A stretch of 26,185 bases of DNA from Chitinophaga pinensis (GTDB taxonomy: Bacteria > Bacteroidota > Bacteroidia > Chitinophagales > Chitinophagaceae): NCBI GenBank assembly GCA_943331145.2, contig CALQKL020000005.1:1-26185 (forward strand), given 5' to 3'. Position 1 is the stretch's first letter. Every line of letters begins with the position of its first letter. The position numbers and the translations under genes were made by a program. Of this stretch, positions 23,743 to 26,185 are shown piece after piece. The notes beneath the pieces were generated by a model that was given only the letters and a program-made list of their open reading frames with translations, did no database searches and had not been told where the DNA came from.

Positions 23743-24096
23743 GTTTGAAAATTTATTTTTTTATTGTCACATTGTACACCCTAATTCTAGCCTACGATAA
23801 ATATCGCAAGTTTCGTTATGGGCTTTGATGATGTAAATTATTTTTTAAAAATACAAGATACCTTATTATCGTATAATTGAAAAATAGAAACTTAATTTCT
23901 ATGATTTTTAAAAAATAAAACTCATTTAAAATTAGATGTGTTTTAGTCAAACTACACTAACCATATTTAGAAGAAAATTAAAAAATAATAATTTAAAGAC
24001 AATTATTTTGAAATTCAACTAATTTTTATGCCATTTTTTGAACCTAACTATAGAAATATGATCACTACATTTGTTTTACAATCAAACCAAAGTAAC
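23743..24096. other. Divergent AT-rich spacer between peptidase and pckA
   Basis: No gene is seen here apart from the possible N-terminal extension of pckA. Small symmetries are CGATA-AA-TATCG (23795-23806) and ATAGAAA-CTTAA-TTTCTAT (23884-23902). TAATTTTT at 24020-24027 could be a -7 box for pckA, but no matching -33 element is visible. The spacer should hold both promoters. Confidence 0.4.
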
Positions 24097-25704
24097 ATGT
24101 CATCATCTACAATTATGGAACCGCCAATCAAGTCATTAGAAACCCTTGGAATTGTAAATTCAGTTAACATTCATTACCAATCTACGCCTCAAGAGCTAAT
24201 TGATGCAACACTCCAAAGAAAAGAAGGTGTTTTGAATGATACAGGCGCTTTAGTAATTAATACCGGTGAATTTACAGGCAGAAGCCCTAAAGATAAATTC
24301 ATTGTAAAAGATGAGATTACAAAAGACACGGTAAATTGGAACAATTTCAACCTACCCATTGAAGGAAAATATTTCGATATCCTCTATAAAAAAATGATGG
24401 ACTATTTATCATCCAAAGAAATTTGGGTAAGAGATTGTGGCGCATGTGCTGATCTAAACTATCATTTAAACATCCGTGTAATTAATGAAAATCCTTGGAG
24501 TAATTTATTTACTTACAATATGTTTTTACGTCCTGAAGAAAAAGAATTACAAAATTTTAAACCGGATTGGCATATTATTCAAGCACCAAACTTTAAGGCA
24601 GATGCAAAAACCGATGGTACACGACAACATAATTTTGCCATCGTAAATTTTACAAAAAAAATAATTCTGATTGGTGGAACTGGATATACTGGTGAAATGA
24701 AAAAAGGCATTTTCACCATTTTGAATTATATCTTACCTCAAGAAAAAAATGTGTTGAGTATGCATTGCTCAGCAAACATGGGTAAAGACGGAGATACTGC
24801 AATTTTCTTTGGATTGAGTGGCACAGGTAAAACAACATTGAGTGCTGATCCAAATAGAAGTTTGATTGGAGATGATGAGCATGGTTGGACAAATGATTCC
24901 GTATTTAATTTCGAAGGAGGTTGTTATGCAAAAACAATTGATTTAAGTAAAGAAAAAGAGCCTGAAATTTACAATGCCATAAAAACTGGTGCGTTGGTTG
25001 AAAACGTAACTTTTATAAACAATTCAAACAAGATTGATTTTAAAAGTAAAGAAATTACAGAAAATACAAGAGTAAGTTATCCATTGTATTACATCAGCAA
25101 CGCATTGATTCCATCGATTGGAAAAACGCCAAAAAACATATTCTTTTTAACGGCAGATGCTTATGGAATTTTGCCACCAATAAGCAAATTAAATCCAGGA
25201 CAAGCCATGTATCAATTCATAAGTGGATATACTGCAAAAGTAGCTGGTACAGAAGCTGGCGTTGTGGAACCAAAATCTACTTTCAGTGCTTGTTTTGGCG
25301 CACCATTCATGCCATTACATCCTGGGAAATATGCAGAAATGTTGGGAAAAAAAATGCGCGAACATGAAGTAAATGTTTGGATGATAAATACGGGCTGGAG
25401 CGGAGGCCCTTATGGCATTGGACATCGCATGAATTTATCTTACACTAGAGCAATGATAACGGCTGCATTAGAAGGAAAATTAGACAAAGTAACCTTTGAA
25501 GCACATCCAGTTTTTGGGGTAATGATGCCAACAAGCTGTCCTAATGTACCTTCTGAGATTTTAAACCCACGAAACACTTGGGAAAACAAAGAAAATTATG
25601 ATAAGGAAGCCTTTGAATTGGCGAAAGAGTTTGTAGATAATTTCAAACAGTATGCTGATGGGGTAAGTGAAGAAATATTAGCCGCTGCGCCAAAACTGAA
25701 TTAA
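24097..25704 (+). CDS. pckA: Phosphoenolpyruvate carboxykinase (ATP)
   Basis: 535 residues from ATG 24097. The frame is open to ATG 24028 (558 residues), but the first 23 residues do not look like the family, which begins near SLETLGIVNS. 24058 and 24115 are also possible starts. It interconverts oxaloacetate and PEP; Bacteroidota use it for gluconeogenesis and, in fermenters, for CO2 fixation. Visible parts are FTGRSPKDKF with the substrate Arg, WVRDCGACAD, P-loop GLSGTGKTT at 239-247 and the metal-binding DDEHGW. GYTAKVAGTEAG with its Lys and NTGWSGGPYG complete the active site. Monocistronic, closed by a strong terminator. Confidence 0.97.
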   Translation: MSSSTIMEPPIKSLETLGIVNSVNIHYQSTPQELIDATLQRKEGVLNDTGALVINTGEFTGRSPKDKFIVKDEITKDTVNWNNFNLPIEGKYFDILYKKMMDYLSSKEIWVRDCGACADLNYHLNIRVINENPWSNLFTYNMFLRPEEKELQNFKPDWHIIQAPNFKADAKTDGTRQHNFAIVNFTKKIILIGGTGYTGEMKKGIFTILNYILPQEKNVLSMHCSANMGKDGDTAIFFGLSGTGKTTLSADPNRSLIGDDEHGWTNDSVFNFEGGCYAKTIDLSKEKEPEIYNAIKTGALVENVTFINNSNKIDFKSKEITENTRVSYPLYYISNALIPSIGKTPKNIFFLTADAYGILPPISKLNPGQAMYQFISGYTAKVAGTEAGVVEPKSTFSACFGAPFMPLHPGKYAEMLGKKMREHEVNVWMINTGWSGGPYGIGHRMNLSYTRAMITAALEGKLDKVTFEAHPVFGVMMPTSCPNVPSEILNPRNTWENKENYDKEAFELAKEFVDNFKQYADGVSEEILAAAPKLN

Positions 25705-25724
25705 TGAAAAAAAACGATTTTATT

Positions 25725-25762
25725 AAAAAGGGCTGAATTGCAAATGAGATTCAGCCCTTTTT
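25725..25762. terminator. Bidirectional intrinsic terminator between pckA and the glycosyltransferase
   Basis: Perfect 14-bp stem AAAAAGGGCTGAAT (25725-25738) with ATTCAGCCCTTTTT (25749-25762), 10-nt loop. It serves both convergent genes. Confidence 0.95.
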
Positions 25763-25786
25763 AATTTTACAAAATTCGAGGTGTTA

Positions 25787-26185
25787 TTATCTTCCAAATA
25801 AGCCATATTTAGTAATGCAATACAATGCCCTGAATCCATCTTTCCAACCGATTTTCTTTCCTTCTTCATAAGTTCTGCCATAATACGAAATACCCACTTC
25901 GTAAATTCTGATTTTAGGAATACGAGAAATCTTTATGGTTACTTCTGGCTCGAAACCAAATTTCTGTTCTTTTAAAGGAATGCTTTTGATAAGATCCGTT
26001 TTGAAAAGTTTGTAGCAGGTCTCCATATCCGTTAGGTTGAGATTGGAAAACATGTTGGACAAGATGGTTAGCAATTTATTACCAATGGTATGCCAAAAAA
26101 ACAAAACGCGATGCGGATTTCCGCCCATAAACCTAGAGCCATAAACCACATCTGCAAACCCATTTATTACTGGATTTAGCAACAA
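25787..26185 (-). CDS. Glycosyltransferase family 2, dolichol-phosphate-mannose-synthase-like (5' end off the right edge)
   Basis: 132 residues of the C-terminal part. The first in-window codon is TTG and is probably internal. ADVVYGSRFMGG is the region after the DxD motif in DPM1-like enzymes. Then NKLLTILSNMFSNLNLTDMETCYKLFKTD matches the conserved stretch in polyprenyl-phosphate sugar transferases, and FGFEPEVTIKISR follows. It ends with GWKDGFRALYCITKYGL. No C-terminal membrane segments, as in soluble DPM1-type proteins. Likely moves a hexose from a nucleotide sugar to a polyprenyl phosphate for envelope glycan synthesis. The DxD itself is outside the window. Confidence 0.88.
   Translation of the reverse strand: MLLNPVINGFADVVYGSRFMGGNPHRVLFFWHTIGNKLLTILSNMFSNLNLTDMETCYKLFKTDLIKSIPLKEQKFGFEPEVTIKISRIPKIRIYEVGISYYGRTYEEGKKIGWKDGFRALYCITKYGLFGR

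Overview
The window is AT-rich DNA from a member of the Bacteroidota, most probably the Chitinophagaceae/Chitinophagia (the family is inference). The evidence is: -7 boxes of the TAnnTTTG type, almost no Shine-Dalgarno sequences, Sec signal peptides ending in -AQ, a family-PL17 lyase, a DUF4954-type protein, zinc-free L36, S4 and Tgt, and a long acidic tail on L17. No tRNA, rRNA, CRISPR array, transposase or phage gene was seen.

Left part (1-4908): a small uronate or alginate utilisation cluster. A secreted PL17 oligoalginate lyase (cut by the left edge) is divergent from a LacI-type regulator, kduI and kduD. The lyase releases unsaturated monouronate, which becomes DEH (5-keto-4-deoxyuronate). 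KduI isomerises DEH and KduD reduces the product to 2-keto-3-deoxygluconate. Candidate operators lie in the divergent promoter region. Next come a PAP2 membrane phosphatase and a 706-residue DUF4954-like beta-helix protein, convergent with aroQ.

Middle (7913-13554, minus strand): a compact housekeeping block. It runs infA-rpmJ-rpsM-rpsK-rpsD-rpoA-rplQ, then a strong bidirectional terminator, then carA and aroQ. Its intercistronic gaps hold hairpins, notably a 9-bp hairpin just before rpsD and a 265-bp structured gap before rpsK. Both are candidates for autoregulation. Upstream of infA the order is broken by a divergent lipoprotein gene of unknown function, not secY/map.

Right part (13636-26185): the lipoprotein gene; a 394-bp gene-free stretch with GCTCC..GGAGC palindromes between two near-identical terminators; an OmpA-like protein; tgt; a GT2 glycosyltransferase overlapping rsmG; a secreted M1-like metallopeptidase; and a minus-strand run pepP-like, pssA, purS, rsmI. 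The window ends with pckA (ATP-dependent PEP carboxykinase), a bidirectional terminator and the C-terminal part of a dolichol-phosphate-mannose-synthase-like glycosyltransferase cut by the right edge.

Nothing amounts to a clearly new multi-gene system. The best leads are non-coding: a compound 9-nt/7-nt intergenic repeat present at three sites, the palindrome array flanked by duplicated terminators, and the structured leaders in the alpha operon.
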